Below, in pieces: positions 55,010 to 64,000 of a stretch of 64,000 bases of DNA. The stretch is from Rhizobium rosettiformans W3 (lineage in GTDB: Bacteria; Pseudomonadota; Alphaproteobacteria; Rhizobiales; Rhizobiaceae). Both the position numbers and the translations under genes were made by a program. The stretch spans positions 1-64,000 of the forward strand of contig NZ_STGU01000014.1 of the NCBI RefSeq assembly GCF_004912135.1, given 5' to 3'. Within the stretch, counting starts at the first letter, position 1; each line of letters begins with the position of its first letter. The notes beneath the pieces are model-generated. The model did not search any database. It saw only the letters and a list, made by a program, of their open reading frames with translations, and was not told the origin of the DNA.

Positions 55010-55900
55010 ATGTCGACAGAGGCGGTGAGTCCGGGCCATCAGGCAAGGCCACGAACAAAACTTCCACTTCACTGGCTGGGCGTCGTCCCCTTCGCAGCCT
55101 TCGTGTTGCTCTTCCTGATCCTGCCAACCATGAAGATCGTCATCGGCGCTTTCCAGCGGCCGGACGGCTCCTTCACCTTCGACAATGTGCTCGGCCTGTT
55201 CACGCCGTCGATCATGGCGGCCTACTGGATTTCCATCAAGATCAGCCTCACCTCGGCTATCCTCGGATGCCTGATCGGCTTTGCCGTCGCCGCCGCCGTT
55301 ATTCTCGGCGGATTGCCTGCCTGGATCCGCAGCCCGCTTTTGACCTTTTCGGGCGTCGCCTCCAACTTCGCCGGCGTTCCGCTCGCCTTTGCCTTCCTGG
55401 CGACTCTCGGTCCGGTCGGCATGCTGACCGTCTTCCTGAAGACCCAGCTCGGCATCGATCTGCGCCTCCTCGGCTTCAACCTCCTCTCCTTCTGGGGGCT
55501 GACGATCACCTATCTCTTCTTCCAGATCCCGCTGATGATCCTGATCATCACGCCGGCGATCGACGGCCTGAAGCGCGAATGGCGCGAGGCGGCCTCCATC
55601 CTCGGCGCAACGAACTTTCAGTACTGGCGGATGGTTGCTTTCCCCATTCTTCTGCCCTCGATCCTCGGCACCATCGCGCTCCTCTTCGCAAACGCCTTCG
55701 GTGCCGTCGCAACCGCGATCGCATTGACCGGCTCGTCGTTGAATATCGTGCCGATCCTTCTCTTCGCCCAGATCCGCGGCGACGTGCTGGGAGATCCCCA
55801 TCTCGGCTACGCGCTTGCCTTCGGCATGATCGTCGTCACCGGAATTGCCAATGGCCTCTACATCTGGCTGCGCGCCCGCAGTGAAAGGTGGATGAAATGA
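55010..55900 (+). CDS. ABC transporter permease, first subunit
   Basis: The 296-residue inner-membrane protein has about six helices in the MetI-like arrangement. The EAA coupling loop appears as EWREAASILGATNFQYWRMV near residue 200. The ATG at 55010 has GAGGGG at eight bases. It lies between the binding protein and a second permease, with which it overlaps by four bases (ATGA), and should form a heterodimeric channel with it. Confidence 0.88.
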   Translation: MSTEAVSPGHQARPRTKLPLHWLGVVPFAAFVLLFLILPTMKIVIGAFQRPDGSFTFDNVLGLFTPSIMAAYWISIKISLTSAILGCLIGFAVAAAVILGGLPAWIRSPLLTFSGVASNFAGVPLAFAFLATLGPVGMLTVFLKTQLGIDLRLLGFNLLSFWGLTITYLFFQIPLMILIITPAIDGLKREWREAASILGATNFQYWRMVAFPILLPSILGTIALLFANAFGAVATAIALTGSSLNIVPILLFAQIRGDVLGDPHLGYALAFGMIVVTGIANGLYIWLRARSERWMK

Positions 55901-56679
55901 AACGTCTCTGGGCTTGGGCCGCGCTGATCTTCGGCCTCCTCTATTTCATCCTGCCGCTCATCGGCATGACCAACTTCTCGCTCAAGATGCGCCGCGGCGA
56001 GTATTCCTTCGACGCCTATGCCAAGGTGCTTGCCGATCCGCGCTTCCAGGAAACCTTCAGCTACTCCGTCACCATGGCGCTGATGACCATCGTCTTCGGC
56101 GTCCTGCTGATCGTGCCGACCGCCTATTGGGTGCGACTCAAGATGCCCGGTCTGCGCCCCTATATCGAATTCGTCACCCTGCTGCCGCTCGTCATTCCCG
56201 CCATCGTCGTCGTCTTCGGCTATATCAGGCTCTACAACACATCGAGCTGGCTGCCGCTGACCGGCTCGTCCGCTGGTACCAACATGTTGTTGATGTTCGG
56301 CTACGCCACGCTCGGACTGCCCTACATGTACCGCGCAGTGGACACAGGCCTCAGGACGATCGACGTGGCAACGCTGACCGAAGCGGCACAGAGCCTCGGA
56401 GCCGGCTGGGCCACGATCATCGGCCGCATCATCCTGCCGAATGTCTCGGTCGCCGTCATGTCGGGCGCTTTCGTCACCTTCGCCATCGTGATGGGCGAAT
56501 TCACGATGGCTGCCCTTTTGAACAAGCCGGCCTTCGGTCCCTACATGCAGCTGCTCGGCGCCAACAGGGCCTATGAGCCCGCGGCACTCGCCGTGATCGC
56601 CTTCGGCATCACCTGGGCCTGCCTTGGCCTGATGCAATTGGTTTCCCGCCTCCAGAAAACAGCCCCGCGCCAGGCTTGA
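55897..56679 (+). CDS. ABC transporter permease, second subunit
   Basis: The 260-residue permease has six hydrophobic segments and an EAA-type loop LTEAAQSLGAGWATIIGRI near residue 165. Its ATG at 55897 overlaps the first permease stop; a GTG nine bases earlier is in the same frame but the coupled ATG with AAGGTGG upstream is preferred. It pairs with the preceding permease in the importer. Confidence 0.88.
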   Translation: MKRLWAWAALIFGLLYFILPLIGMTNFSLKMRRGEYSFDAYAKVLADPRFQETFSYSVTMALMTIVFGVLLIVPTAYWVRLKMPGLRPYIEFVTLLPLVIPAIVVVFGYIRLYNTSSWLPLTGSSAGTNMLLMFGYATLGLPYMYRAVDTGLRTIDVATLTEAAQSLGAGWATIIGRIILPNVSVAVMSGAFVTFAIVMGEFTMAALLNKPAFGPYMQLLGANRAYEPAALAVIAFGITWACLGLMQLVSRLQKTAPRQA

Positions 56680-56691
56680 GGACTTTCTTTC

Positions 56692-57744
56692 ATGACGTTC
56701 CTGACACTCTCCCATCTCAAGAAATCCTTCGGCGCCACGCAGGTCGTGCACGACTTCAACATGGCGATCGACAAGGGCGAATTCATTTCCTTCCTCGGGC
56801 CGTCCGGCTGCGGCAAGACCACGGTGCTGCGCATGATCGCCGGCTTCGAGACACCCTCGGGCGGCACCATCGAGATCGATGGCAAGGATCAGACCAGCCT
56901 GAAGCCGAACCAGCGCAATATCGGCATGGTCTTCCAGGCCTATGCGCTCTTCCCCAACATGAATGTCTTCGACAATGTCGCCTTCGGCCTGAAGATTGCC
57001 GGCATGCCGAAAGCCGACATCGAGGCGCGCGTGAAGGAGATGCTGGCCCTCATCCATCTCGAACAGCTGGCTGAGCGTTTTCCCTATCAGCTCTCGGGTG
57101 GCCAGCAGCAGCGCGTGGCGCTCGCCCGCGCCCTTGCCCCGAAGCCGCAGGTCCTTCTTCTCGATGAGCCGCTATCGGCGCTCGATGCGAAGATCCGCGT
57201 CTCGCTCCGCGAGGAAATCCGCCAGATCCAGCAAAAGCTCGGCATCACGACGGTCTTCGTGACCCATGACCAGGAAGAGGCGCTGTCGATCTCGGACCGC
57301 ATCGTCGTCATGAATGCCGGCAAGGCCGACCAGATCGGCACGCCCTTCGAGATCTACAACCGGCCGACAACCCGCTTCGTGGCTTCCTTCGTCGGAACGC
57401 TCAACGTCTTGGACGCGATTGTCGCCGATCAGTCCGCCGGCATGGTCCGCATCGGCGATCAGACGCTGGCGATCCGCGAGACGATCCCCGCGGCGAACGG
57501 TTCGCCCATCCAGCTTGCCATGCGCCCGGAAGCCGGCTCGCTGGCGGCGATCGGCGATGCGACCGTTCGTGGCCAGGTGACATCGAGCCAGTTCCTCGGC
57601 TCCGTCATCCGCACGCGCATTGCGGTCGACGGCAAGATGCTCTCCTTCGACACCTTCAACGATCCCGGCGTCAAACCGCCTGTCGTTGGCGACACCGTCG
57701 GCGTCAAGATCGACCCCGCCGCCTTGATCGTGCTCGCCGACTGA
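56692..57744 (+). CDS. ABC transporter ATP-binding protein (PotA/FbpC-like)
   Basis: Cytoplasmic ATPase of 350 residues. It has Walker A GPSGCGKTT near residue 38, Q-loop MVFQAYALFP near 82, signature LSGGQQQRVALARAL near 133, Walker B LLLDEPLSALD near 153 and the switch histidine in FVTHDQEEAL near 190. The C-terminal ~110 residues form a TOBE-type regulatory domain (IQLAMRPEAG). It completes the importer operon; a terminator follows 33 bases after the stop. Confidence 0.94.
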   Translation: MTFLTLSHLKKSFGATQVVHDFNMAIDKGEFISFLGPSGCGKTTVLRMIAGFETPSGGTIEIDGKDQTSLKPNQRNIGMVFQAYALFPNMNVFDNVAFGLKIAGMPKADIEARVKEMLALIHLEQLAERFPYQLSGGQQQRVALARALAPKPQVLLLDEPLSALDAKIRVSLREEIRQIQQKLGITTVFVTHDQEEALSISDRIVVMNAGKADQIGTPFEIYNRPTTRFVASFVGTLNVLDAIVADQSAGMVRIGDQTLAIRETIPAANGSPIQLAMRPEAGSLAAIGDATVRGQVTSSQFLGSVIRTRIAVDGKMLSFDTFNDPGVKPPVVGDTVGVKIDPAALIVLAD

Positions 57745-57776
57745 GGCAAACCGGTCTTAAGGATCGATCGATCAGG

Positions 57777-57803
57777 ATGCCGTCCGACAGGGCGGCATTC
57801 TTT
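57777..57803 (+). terminator. terminator after the ABC importer operon
   Basis: Nine-bp stem ATGCCGTCC/GGGCGGCAT (one G-U pair) with a four-base loop, followed by TCTTT. It separates the importer from the zinc alcohol dehydrogenase gene. Confidence 0.7.
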
Positions 57804-57820
57804 GCATTTGGAGGAAGCCC

Positions 57821-58864
57821 ATGCGCGCCATGTATTACGAGCAATTCGGAGCGGCACCCGAGATCAGGACGCTGTCCGATCCGACACCGACCACTGCCGG
57901 TGTCGTAATCTCGGTCAAGGCGACCGGCCTTTGCCGCAGCGACTGGCACGGCTGGATGGGCCACGATCCCGATATCAAGCTGCCCCACGTCCCGGGCCAT
58001 GAATTGGCCGGCACGATCGCCGCTGTCGGCCGCGATGTCCGCCGTTTCAAGGTCGGCGATCGGGTGACCGTTCCCTTCGTTTCCGGCTGCGGCCATTGCA
58101 TGGAATGTCGCTCCGGCAACCAACAGGTCTGCGAGGAACAGTTCCAGCCCGGCTTCACCCATTGGGGCTCCTTCGCCGAATATGTCGCGATCGACTATGC
58201 CGATCAGAATCTGGTGCATCTGCCGGAAGAGATCAGCTATGAGACGGCAGCGAGCCTTGGCTGCCGGTTTGCGACCTCCTTCCGTGCCGTCGTCGACCAG
58301 GGCCGCCTGCAGGGCGGCGAGTGGCTGGCGGTCCACGGCTGCGGCGGTGTGGGCCTATCCGCCATCATGATTGGTGCCGCCCTCGGCGCCAATGTGGTGG
58401 CCATCGACATTGCCGAGGACAAACTTGAGCTTGCCAAGGCGCTCGGCGCTTCCGTCACCATCGACAGCCGTTCAGTTGCCGATGTCTCGGAAGCGGTGCG
58501 CGAGGTCACCGGCGGCGGCGCCCATGTCTCCGTCGACGCGCTCGGCCATCCTCAGACCTGCTGCAACTCGATCCTGAACCTTCGCCGCCGCGGCCGCCAT
58601 GTGCAGGTCGGGCTGATGCTGGCCGATCATGCGACACCGGCCATCCCCATGGCCCGCGTCATCGCCCACGAGCTTGAGATCTATGGCAGCCACGGCATGC
58701 AGTCCTGGCGTTACGATGCCATGCTGCGCATGATCCTGTCCGGCAAACTCTCGCCGGACCGCTTGATCGGTCGGCGCATCACGCTGAGCGAAGCCGCCCC
58801 AGCCCTCGCCACGATGGACGGTTTCCGCGAAAACGGCATCAGCATTATCGACAGGATGATCTGA
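57821..58864 (+). CDS. zinc-dependent medium-chain alcohol dehydrogenase
   Basis: The 347-residue MDR-family enzyme has catalytic zinc ligands in [10 protein letters not shown] (Cys) and PGHELAG (His-Glu). The structural zinc loop is [15 protein letters not shown] with four cysteines, near residues 90-105. The NAD-binding motif [20 protein letters not shown] lies near 170, followed by [10 protein letters not shown], whose Asp suggests NAD over NADP. GGAGG precedes the ATG closely. It lies just after the importer terminator, so a shared substrate is possible but not shown. Confidence 0.9.
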   Translation: MRAMYYEQFGAAPEIRTLSDPTPTTAGVVISVKATGLCRSDWHGWMGHDPDIKLPHVPGHELAGTIAAVGRDVRRFKVGDRVTVPFVSGCGHCMECRSGNQQVCEEQFQPGFTHWGSFAEYVAIDYADQNLVHLPEEISYETAASLGCRFATSFRAVVDQGRLQGGEWLAVHGCGGVGLSAIMIGAALGANVVAIDIAEDKLELAKALGASVTIDSRSVADVSEAVREVTGGGAHVSVDALGHPQTCCNSILNLRRRGRHVQVGLMLADHATPAIPMARVIAHELEIYGSHGMQSWRYDAMLRMILSGKLSPDRLIGRRITLSEAAPALATMDGFRENGISIIDRMI

Positions 58865-58960
58865 CGGCCGATGCCGCGGATGTCATCGGGTGGTGTGATA
58901 GCGTTAACCCGTTTGTGCTGAAATTCGGCTGCACGAAACCGGCAACGGATTGAGGCAGCC

Positions 58961-60118
58961 ATGGTCAAACAGACGAAACCACCGGAGATCGACGCAGACG
59001 GCTTCATGACGGAGTTCATGAGGCTGAAGCGCGGATCCGTCACCCGTCGGCATTTCCTCGCCGTGACCGGCCTCGGAGCCGCAGCTCTGCTCGTGGGCGG
59101 CTCCGGGCGCACCAGCGTCGCAACCTCCGAAGGCTCGCCGCTCGGCAAGAAAGTCTCCCTTGCCACCTGGCCGAACTATCACGATCCCCAGACCTTCGAG
59201 GACTTCACCGCCCGTTATGGCGTCGAGGTGGAGATCTCGATCATTGGCTCCAACGAAGGCACCATGAAATCCCTGGAGCGCGGCCGCGCCTGGGACATCA
59301 TTGTCCCGACACAGTATGCGATCGCGCCCTATGTCCGACGCGACATGCTGGCGCCGCTCGAGCTGCGCCGTCTCCCCAACTTCGACCTCAACGCCCATGC
59401 CGACCGCTTCATGAAGCCGGGCGTGATGGCCGGCGCAATCTATGCCGTGCCGAAAAATGCCGGCACGACCGGCATCGCCTACAACACGCGAGAACTGAAC
59501 CCCGTCAAAAGCTGGAGCGACTTCTTCGAGCGCGCCAAGGGCGAAGCCTCGGGCAAAACCATCGTGCATGACTACCAGCTGACGGCGATCGGCAATGCGT
59601 TGGTCGCGCTCGGCTACGATTTCAATTCGCTCGATCAGGCCGAACTGGCCAAGGCCTCGGACCTCCTGATGGAGGTCCGGCCGCATCTTTACGCCATCGA
59701 CAGCGACTACCAGCCGGCGATGCGCACCAGCGACGCCTGGATGACCATGTGCTGGAGCAACGACGCCTCCCAGCTTCATCGCGACGTAGCCGAGATCGCC
59801 TATGTCATCGCAGCCGACGGCGGCGAGATCTGGACAGACTATTACGCGATCCCGAAGTTCGCTCATAACAAGCCGGCGGCGCACGCCCTGATCAACCACC
59901 TGCTCGACCCGGATGTCGCGGCCCGCGAACATCTCGTTCACGGCGGCACGGCAACGGACCGGCGCGTGCGCGCGCTGCTGCCGGACGAGATCCTCGCCAA
60001 TGAGATCATCTATCCCGACGAGGCCAAGCTCACCCCGCTGGAATTCGGCCTGGCGCTGGTCATGACGGACCCCATCCGCGCCGAGATCATGAACCGTTTT
60101 CGCGCCGCCCGCGGCTGA
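58961..60118 (+). CDS. Tat-exported PotD-like solute-binding protein without cognate permeases
   Basis: The 385-residue protein belongs to the spermidine/putrescine-binding (PotD) fold. A twin-arginine signal VTRRHFLAVTGLGAAAL lies at about residues 28-44, preceded by an unusual ~27-residue N-region. Mature-protein motifs include SLATWPNYHDPQTFEDF near 66, WDIIVPTQYAI near 110, AVPKNAGTTGIAYN near 165 and the C-terminal PotD-like helices. GAGGCAGCC precedes the ATG. No permease or ATPase follows, so it may serve the upstream importer or work as an orphan receptor. Confidence 0.82.
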   Translation: MVKQTKPPEIDADGFMTEFMRLKRGSVTRRHFLAVTGLGAAALLVGGSGRTSVATSEGSPLGKKVSLATWPNYHDPQTFEDFTARYGVEVEISIIGSNEGTMKSLERGRAWDIIVPTQYAIAPYVRRDMLAPLELRRLPNFDLNAHADRFMKPGVMAGAIYAVPKNAGTTGIAYNTRELNPVKSWSDFFERAKGEASGKTIVHDYQLTAIGNALVALGYDFNSLDQAELAKASDLLMEVRPHLYAIDSDYQPAMRTSDAWMTMCWSNDASQLHRDVAEIAYVIAADGGEIWTDYYAIPKFAHNKPAAHALINHLLDPDVAAREHLVHGGTATDRRVRALLPDEILANEIIYPDEAKLTPLEFGLALVMTDPIRAEIMNRFRAARG

Positions 60119-60191
60119 CGCAACTCATCCGCCATGCTAGGCAAAGCCCCGGCCGGAACAATCCGGCGCAAGCTTCTTTCACGGGGTATCC

Positions 60192-61034
60192 ATGCCGCAG
60201 ATTTCGATTATCGACACCGTCTCCGATCCCGGCAAGGACACCCGTGCGAATGAGGACCGCCTCGGCTACAACCGCGACGCCGCCTTCGTCATCGATGGTG
60301 CGACCGGGCTTGGCGACCGCCAGTTCATGGATGGTTATGGTTCGGACGCCGCCTGGATTGCCGAATTCGCCGCCCTGCGCTTTGCCGAACGCCTCGATCG
60401 CAACGCTGATCCGAAGGCTGTTCTGCGGCAGGTCTCGGAGGAAGCACGCGACGCATTCGTGGCCGTAGCCGGCGACCAGCCACGCTACGCCTGGCCCCTC
60501 TGCAGCCTGACCGCATTGCAGGCCACGCCGGACGGTTTCCGCTGGTTCGGCCTCGGCGATAGCGCGCTATACGTTCTGCATGACGACGGACGTTCCGATT
60601 TCGTCATCCCGATCCCCGGCGCCTATGAATGGGAGCAGCATCAGGCGGCCCAGCATATCGCCCGCGTCGGCGGCATCGGTGCAGCCGGCGTTGCCAATGA
60701 CGATCCGCAGACGCTCGAAGACCTCCGTCGCGGCCGCGCGAAGCAGAACACGCAAGGTGGCGCGACCTGGACTTTCGGCGTGGTGCCGGAAGCCGCCGAT
60801 CACCTGGCGAGGGTCGACGTGCCCGTCTACGGCGGCGGCGCCACCGACCTCGTCGCCCTCTACAAGCTCTACGACGCCGCCACACTGATCCAGCGCGCCG
60901 CGACAGCGGGGCTGAGATCCCTGGTCACGGAGTTGCGTCACATGGAGCGGGAGATTGATCCGGATGGCCTGAAATATCCGCGCTACAAGCAGAGTGACGA
61001 TACGACGGCGATCCTGCTGAGGCTGGAGGCGTGA
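60192..61034 (+). CDS. PP2C-like serine/threonine protein phosphatase
   Basis: PPM-family metallophosphatase of 280 residues. Metal-binding motifs are RANEDRLGYN near residue 20, VIDGATGLGD near 35, WFGLGDSALYVL near 120 and the C-terminal SDDTTAILLRL with the last Asp pair. There are no extra domains or signal peptide. No kinase gene is nearby, so its target is unknown. It ends about 90 bases before a RIME-like repeat. Confidence 0.82.
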   Translation: MPQISIIDTVSDPGKDTRANEDRLGYNRDAAFVIDGATGLGDRQFMDGYGSDAAWIAEFAALRFAERLDRNADPKAVLRQVSEEARDAFVAVAGDQPRYAWPLCSLTALQATPDGFRWFGLGDSALYVLHDDGRSDFVIPIPGAYEWEQHQAAQHIARVGGIGAAGVANDDPQTLEDLRRGRAKQNTQGGATWTFGVVPEAADHLARVDVPVYGGGATDLVALYKLYDAATLIQRAATAGLRSLVTELRHMEREIDPDGLKYPRYKQSDDTTAILLRLEA

Positions 61035-61124
61035 AGGCAATTAGGAATCTGCCTCAATGCCTTGTCGCCGAATCTGGAATCGGTTTGTGAAGCAGTTTGA
61101 GCGGAAGGTGAGCACACTGATGGG

Positions 61125-61244
61125 CCCCTCATCCGCCCTTCGGGCACCTTCTCCCCGCTAGCGGGGAGAAGGAGGCGCCGCCGCTGGCCGCAGTCGACCT
61201 TCTCCCCGTTCACGGGGAGAAGGTCCCGGCAGGGAGATGAGGGG
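61125..61244. repeat. RIME-like rhizobial intergenic palindromic element
   Basis: A 120-bp element bounded by CCCCTCATC (61125-61133) and its inverse GATGAGGGG (61236-61244). It contains two large palindromes: CCTTCTCCCCGCT plus its reverse complement (61147-61172, 26 bp, no loop), and ACCTTCTCCCCGT-TC-ACGGGGAGAAGGT (61197-61224). This mosaic of two related palindromes is the layout of the RIME elements described in Rhizobium and Sinorhizobium. It lies between convergent genes (phosphatase and metH) and could end transcription from both. Confidence 0.85.
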
Positions 61245-61262
61245 CAGCTCAGATCGAACCGC

Positions 61263-64000
61263 CTACTCCGCCGCCTTCGGCACATAGTTCAACACCGGCC
61301 CGAGCCAGCGCTCGACCTCGCGCACATCCATGCCCTTGCGCGCCGCATAGTCCTCGACCTGGTCGCGCTCGACCTTGGCCACACCGAAGTAATAGCTGTC
61401 GGGATGGCCGATATAGAGGCCTGACACGGAGGAACCCGGCCACATGGCATAGCTCTCCGTCAGCGTCACACCGGTCGCCTTGGTCGCATCGAGCAGCGAG
61501 AACAGCGTCACCTTTTCCGTATGGTCGGGCTGCGCCGGATAACCGGGTGCCGGGCGGATGCCGGCATAGGTTTCCGAAATCAGCTCCTCGGGAGTGAGAG
61601 CCTCGTCCGGCGCATAGCCCCAGAATTCGCGGCGGACCCGTTCATGCATGCGCTCCGCAAAGGCTTCGGCGAAGCGGTCGGCCAGCGCCTTCACCAGGAT
61701 CGACGAGTAATCGTCATTCGCCCGTTCGAAGCGCTCGGCAATCGCCACCTCCTCGATGCCGGCCGTCACCACGAAGCCGCCGATGTAATCCGGCAAGCCG
61801 GTTTCGAGCGGCGCCACGAAGTCGCTCAGCGCCACATTGGCTCGTCCATCCCGCTTGGACAACTGCTGCCGCAGCGTGAAGAAGGTCGCGAGTTCATCGC
61901 GGCGGCTTTCATCCTTGAACAGGCGGATATCGTCGCCAACGGCATTTGCCGGCCAGAAGCCGATCACGGCGCGGGGGCGGAACCAACTTTCCGCGATGAT
62001 CTTTTCCAGCATAGCCTGGGCATCGGCATAGAGCTGCCGTGCCGCTTCGCCCTGCTTCTCGTCGTCGAGAATGGCCGGGAAGCGCCCCTTCAGCTCCCAG
62101 GTCTGGAAGAAGGGCGTCCAGTCGATATAGCGCGCGAGTTCAGCCAGATCATAGGTCTCGAAGACCTTCGTGCCGGTAAAGCCGGGCCTGGTCGGTTGAT
62201 AGGCGCTCCAGTCGATCTTGACTGCATTCTCCCGTGCCGAGGCCAGCGGGAGCCGCTGCTTCTCGGCCTCGGCGCGCGCATGCGCTTCTGCCACCTTGGC
62301 ATATTCGCCCCTGATGCCCTCGACATATGCGTCGTTGCCGTCTTCTGCCAAGAGCGAGGAGACGACGCCGACGGCACGGCTCGCATCCGTGACATAGACC
62401 GCCTGCCCCGCCTTGTATTGCGGATGGATTTTCACCGCCGTGTGCACCCGGCTCGTCGTCGCTCCGCCAATCAGCAGCGGAACGGTGAAGCCCTGGCGCT
62501 GCATTTCTGAGGCGACATGCACCATCTCGTCGAGCGACGGCGTGATCAGGCCGGACAGGCCGATGACATCGACATTCTCTTGGCGGGCCACCTCCAGGAT
62601 CTTGCTGGCCGGGACCATGACGCCAAGATCGATGATCTCGTAATTGTTGCAGGCGAGAACAACGCCGACGATGTTCTTGCCGATGTCATGCACGTCACCC
62701 TTGACGGTCGCCATCAGCACCTTGCCAGCGCTCTGGCGCTGATCGCCGCCGTTCTGCCGTTTCTCTTCCTCCATATAGGGGAGCAGAACGGCAACGGCCT
62801 GCTTCATCACGCGGGCCGACTTGACCACCTGCGGCAGGAACATCTTGCCGGCGCCGAAGAGGTCACCAACCACATTCATGCCCGCCATCAGCGGCCCTTC
62901 GATGACATGCAGCGGCCGCTCGGCCTTTTGCCGCGCCTCTTCCGTGTCGATCTCGATGAATTCGGTGATGCCGTTGACCAGCGCATGCTCCAGCCGCTTC
63001 TCGACCGGCCATTCGCGCCAGCTCATGTCCTGGGTGCGGGTCTTGGCCTCGCCGGTCCCGCGATAACGCTCGGCGATCTCCAGCAGCCGCTCGGTGCCGT
63101 CACGGCGGCGGTTCAGCACAACATCTTCGCAGGCCTCGCGGAGCTCCGGATCGATGCTTTCGTAAACGGCGAGCTGCCCCGCATTGACGATGCCCATATC
63201 CATGCCGGCCTGGATGGCATGGTAGAGGAAGACCGCATGCATGGCTTCCCGCACCGGCTCGTTGCCACGGAAGGAGAAGGAGAGGTTCGACACCCCGCCC
63301 GAGATATGCACCAGCGGCATTTCCTGCCGGATCGTCCGCGTCGCCTCGATGAAGTCGACCCCGTAATTGTCGTGCTCCTCGATCCCCGTCGCGACCGCAA
63401 AGATGTTCGGGTCGAAGATGATGTCTTCGGGCGCAAAGCCCGCTTCTTCCGTCAGGATGCGATAGGCGCGGCGGCAGATCTCCACCTTGCGCTCATAGGT
63501 ATCGGCCTGGCCCTTTTCGTCGAAAGCCATGACGACGACGGCAGCGCCGTAATTGCGGATGAGTTTGGCCTGGGCGACGAAATTCTCCTCGCCTTCCTTC
63601 AGCGAGATCGAGTTCACCACGGCCTTGCCCTGCACGCATTTGAGTCCGGCTTCTATGATCGGGAACTTCGAGCTGTCGATCATGACCGGCACCTTGGCGA
63701 TGTCAGGCTCGGCGGCAATCAGGTTGAGGAACTCGACCATAGCCTTTTCGGAATCGATCAGGCCCTCGTCCATGTTGATGTCGATGATCTGGGCACCGTT
63801 CTCCACCTGGTCGCGCGCGACAACCAAAGCTGCGGAGTAATCGCCCGCCGTGATCAGCTTGCGAAATTTGGCCGAACCCGTGACATTCGTCCGTTCGCCG
63901 ACATTGACGAAGGGAATGTCCTTGGTGAGCTCAAAGGGCTCGAGACCCGAGAGCGACATGAAGGGGCGATGTTCGGCGGGCGCGCGAGGCACCCTGCCCT
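61263..64000 (-). CDS. metH: cobalamin-dependent methionine synthase MetH (N-terminus outside window)
   Basis: Transfers the methyl group of 5-methyl-THF to homocysteine through cobalamin. About 910 C-terminal residues are visible; full MetH is near 1,250, so the homocysteine/zinc domain lies beyond the right edge. In order: the pterin domain ([19 protein letters not shown] near visible residue 30), the B12 cap helices ([19 protein letters not shown] near 385), and the B12 domain with [14 protein letters not shown] near 440, whose His ligates cobalt. The SAM-dependent reactivation domain has [15 protein letters not shown] near 815. It uses the product of MetF, encoded at 30,095-31,003. Confidence 0.97.
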   Translation of the reverse strand, partial: GRVPRAPAEHRPFMSLSGLEPFELTKDIPFVNVGERTNVTGSAKFRKLITAGDYSAALVVARDQVENGAQIIDINMDEGLIDSEKAMVEFLNLIAAEPDIAKVPVMIDSSKFPIIEAGLKCVQGKAVVNSISLKEGEENFVAQAKLIRNYGAAVVVMAFDEKGQADTYERKVEICRRAYRILTEEAGFAPEDIIFDPNIFAVATGIEEHDNYGVDFIEATRTIRQEMPLVHISGGVSNLSFSFRGNEPVREAMHAVFLYHAIQAGMDMGIVNAGQLAVYESIDPELREACEDVVLNRRRDGTERLLEIAERYRGTGEAKTRTQDMSWREWPVEKRLEHALVNGITEFIEIDTEEARQKAERPLHVIEGPLMAGMNVVGDLFGAGKMFLPQVVKSARVMKQAVAVLLPYMEEEKRQNGGDQRQSAGKVLMATVKGDVHDIGKNIVGVVLACNNYEIIDLGVMVPASKILEVARQENVDVIGLSGLITPSLDEMVHVASEMQRQGFTVPLLIGGATTSRVHTAVKIHPQYKAGQAVYVTDASRAVGVVSSLLAEDGNDAYVEGIRGEYAKVAEAHARAEAEKQRLPLASARENAVKIDWSAYQPTRPGFTGTKVFETYDLAELARYIDWTPFFQTWELKGRFPAILDDEKQGEAARQLYADAQAMLEKIIAESWFRPRAVIGFWPANAVGDDIRLFKDESRRDELATFFTLRQQLSKRDGRANVALSDFVAPLETGLPDYIGGFVVTAGIEEVAIAERFERANDDYSSILVKALADRFAEAFAERMHERVRREFWGYAPDEALTPEELISETYAGIRPAPGYPAQPDHTEKVTLFSLLDATKATGVTLTESYAMWPGSSVSGLYIGHPDSYYFGVAKVERDQVEDYAARKGMDVREVERWLGPVLNYVPKAAE

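Overview
The window is chromosomal DNA from an alphaproteobacterium, most likely a member of the Rhizobiaceae (Rhizobium/Agrobacterium/Ensifer group). The basis is a GC-rich sequence, the order of the division and cell-wall (dcw) genes, an ArsR-methyltransferase fusion beside metF, betaine-lipid genes btaAB, a RIME-type palindromic repeat and several ABC and TRAP uptake operons. No tRNA, rRNA, CRISPR array, prophage or insertion sequence was seen. One structural RNA, RNase P RNA, is present.

Positions 1-15,376: a leftward dcw operon mraZ-rsmH-ftsL-ftsI-murE-murF-mraY-murD-ftsW-murG-murC-murB, with mostly overlapping or abutting genes. It starts from a promoter region carrying five 10-bp-periodic MraZ boxes and a CtrA-like site, and ends at a hairpin terminator. 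The 3' arm of that hairpin is also the ribosome binding site of the next gene, a membrane GGDEF protein cut by the window edge. rnpB lies upstream of mraZ.

Positions 15,455-29,955: an FAD oxidoreductase, then a region rich in peptidoglycan enzymes (two SLT transglycosylases, an amidase, a GH25 lysozyme lipoprotein and an MltB-type transglycosylase). Mixed in are djlA, PPi-dependent phosphofructokinase, a LysE-like exporter, a serine hydrolase, a GGDEF-EAL protein with a CtrA-type palindrome over its start, and btaAB. A 25-residue membrane miniprotein with a clear promoter, RBS and terminator closes the region.

Positions 30,095-43,946: sahR-metF behind a perfect 22-bp palindrome, ettA, a lysophospholipase-like hydrolase, a coupled CoA-transferase/acetolactate-synthase-like pair, GNAT, RidA, a DUF442 protein, a MarR-epimerase pair, an L,D-transpeptidase, an esterase and a lone ParA ATPase.

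Positions 44,142-53,659: a secreted-protein pseudogene, then a leftward catabolic operon (N-formylglutamate-amidohydrolase-like enzyme, TRAP transporter DctQ-DctM-DctP, glutamine-synthetase-like ligase, aldehyde dehydrogenase, iron alcohol dehydrogenase) divergent from an RpiR regulator. The gene set fits a gamma-glutamylation route for an amino alcohol or amine. This is the most interesting unit in the window.

Positions 53,664-61,244: an ABC importer operon (periplasmic protein, two permeases, ATPase), a zinc alcohol dehydrogenase, a Tat-exported PotD-like binding protein without permeases, a PP2C-like phosphatase and a RIME-like repeat. The window closes in metH (leftward, N-terminus outside). 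With sahR-metF it gives two methyl-cycle loci about 30 kb apart.
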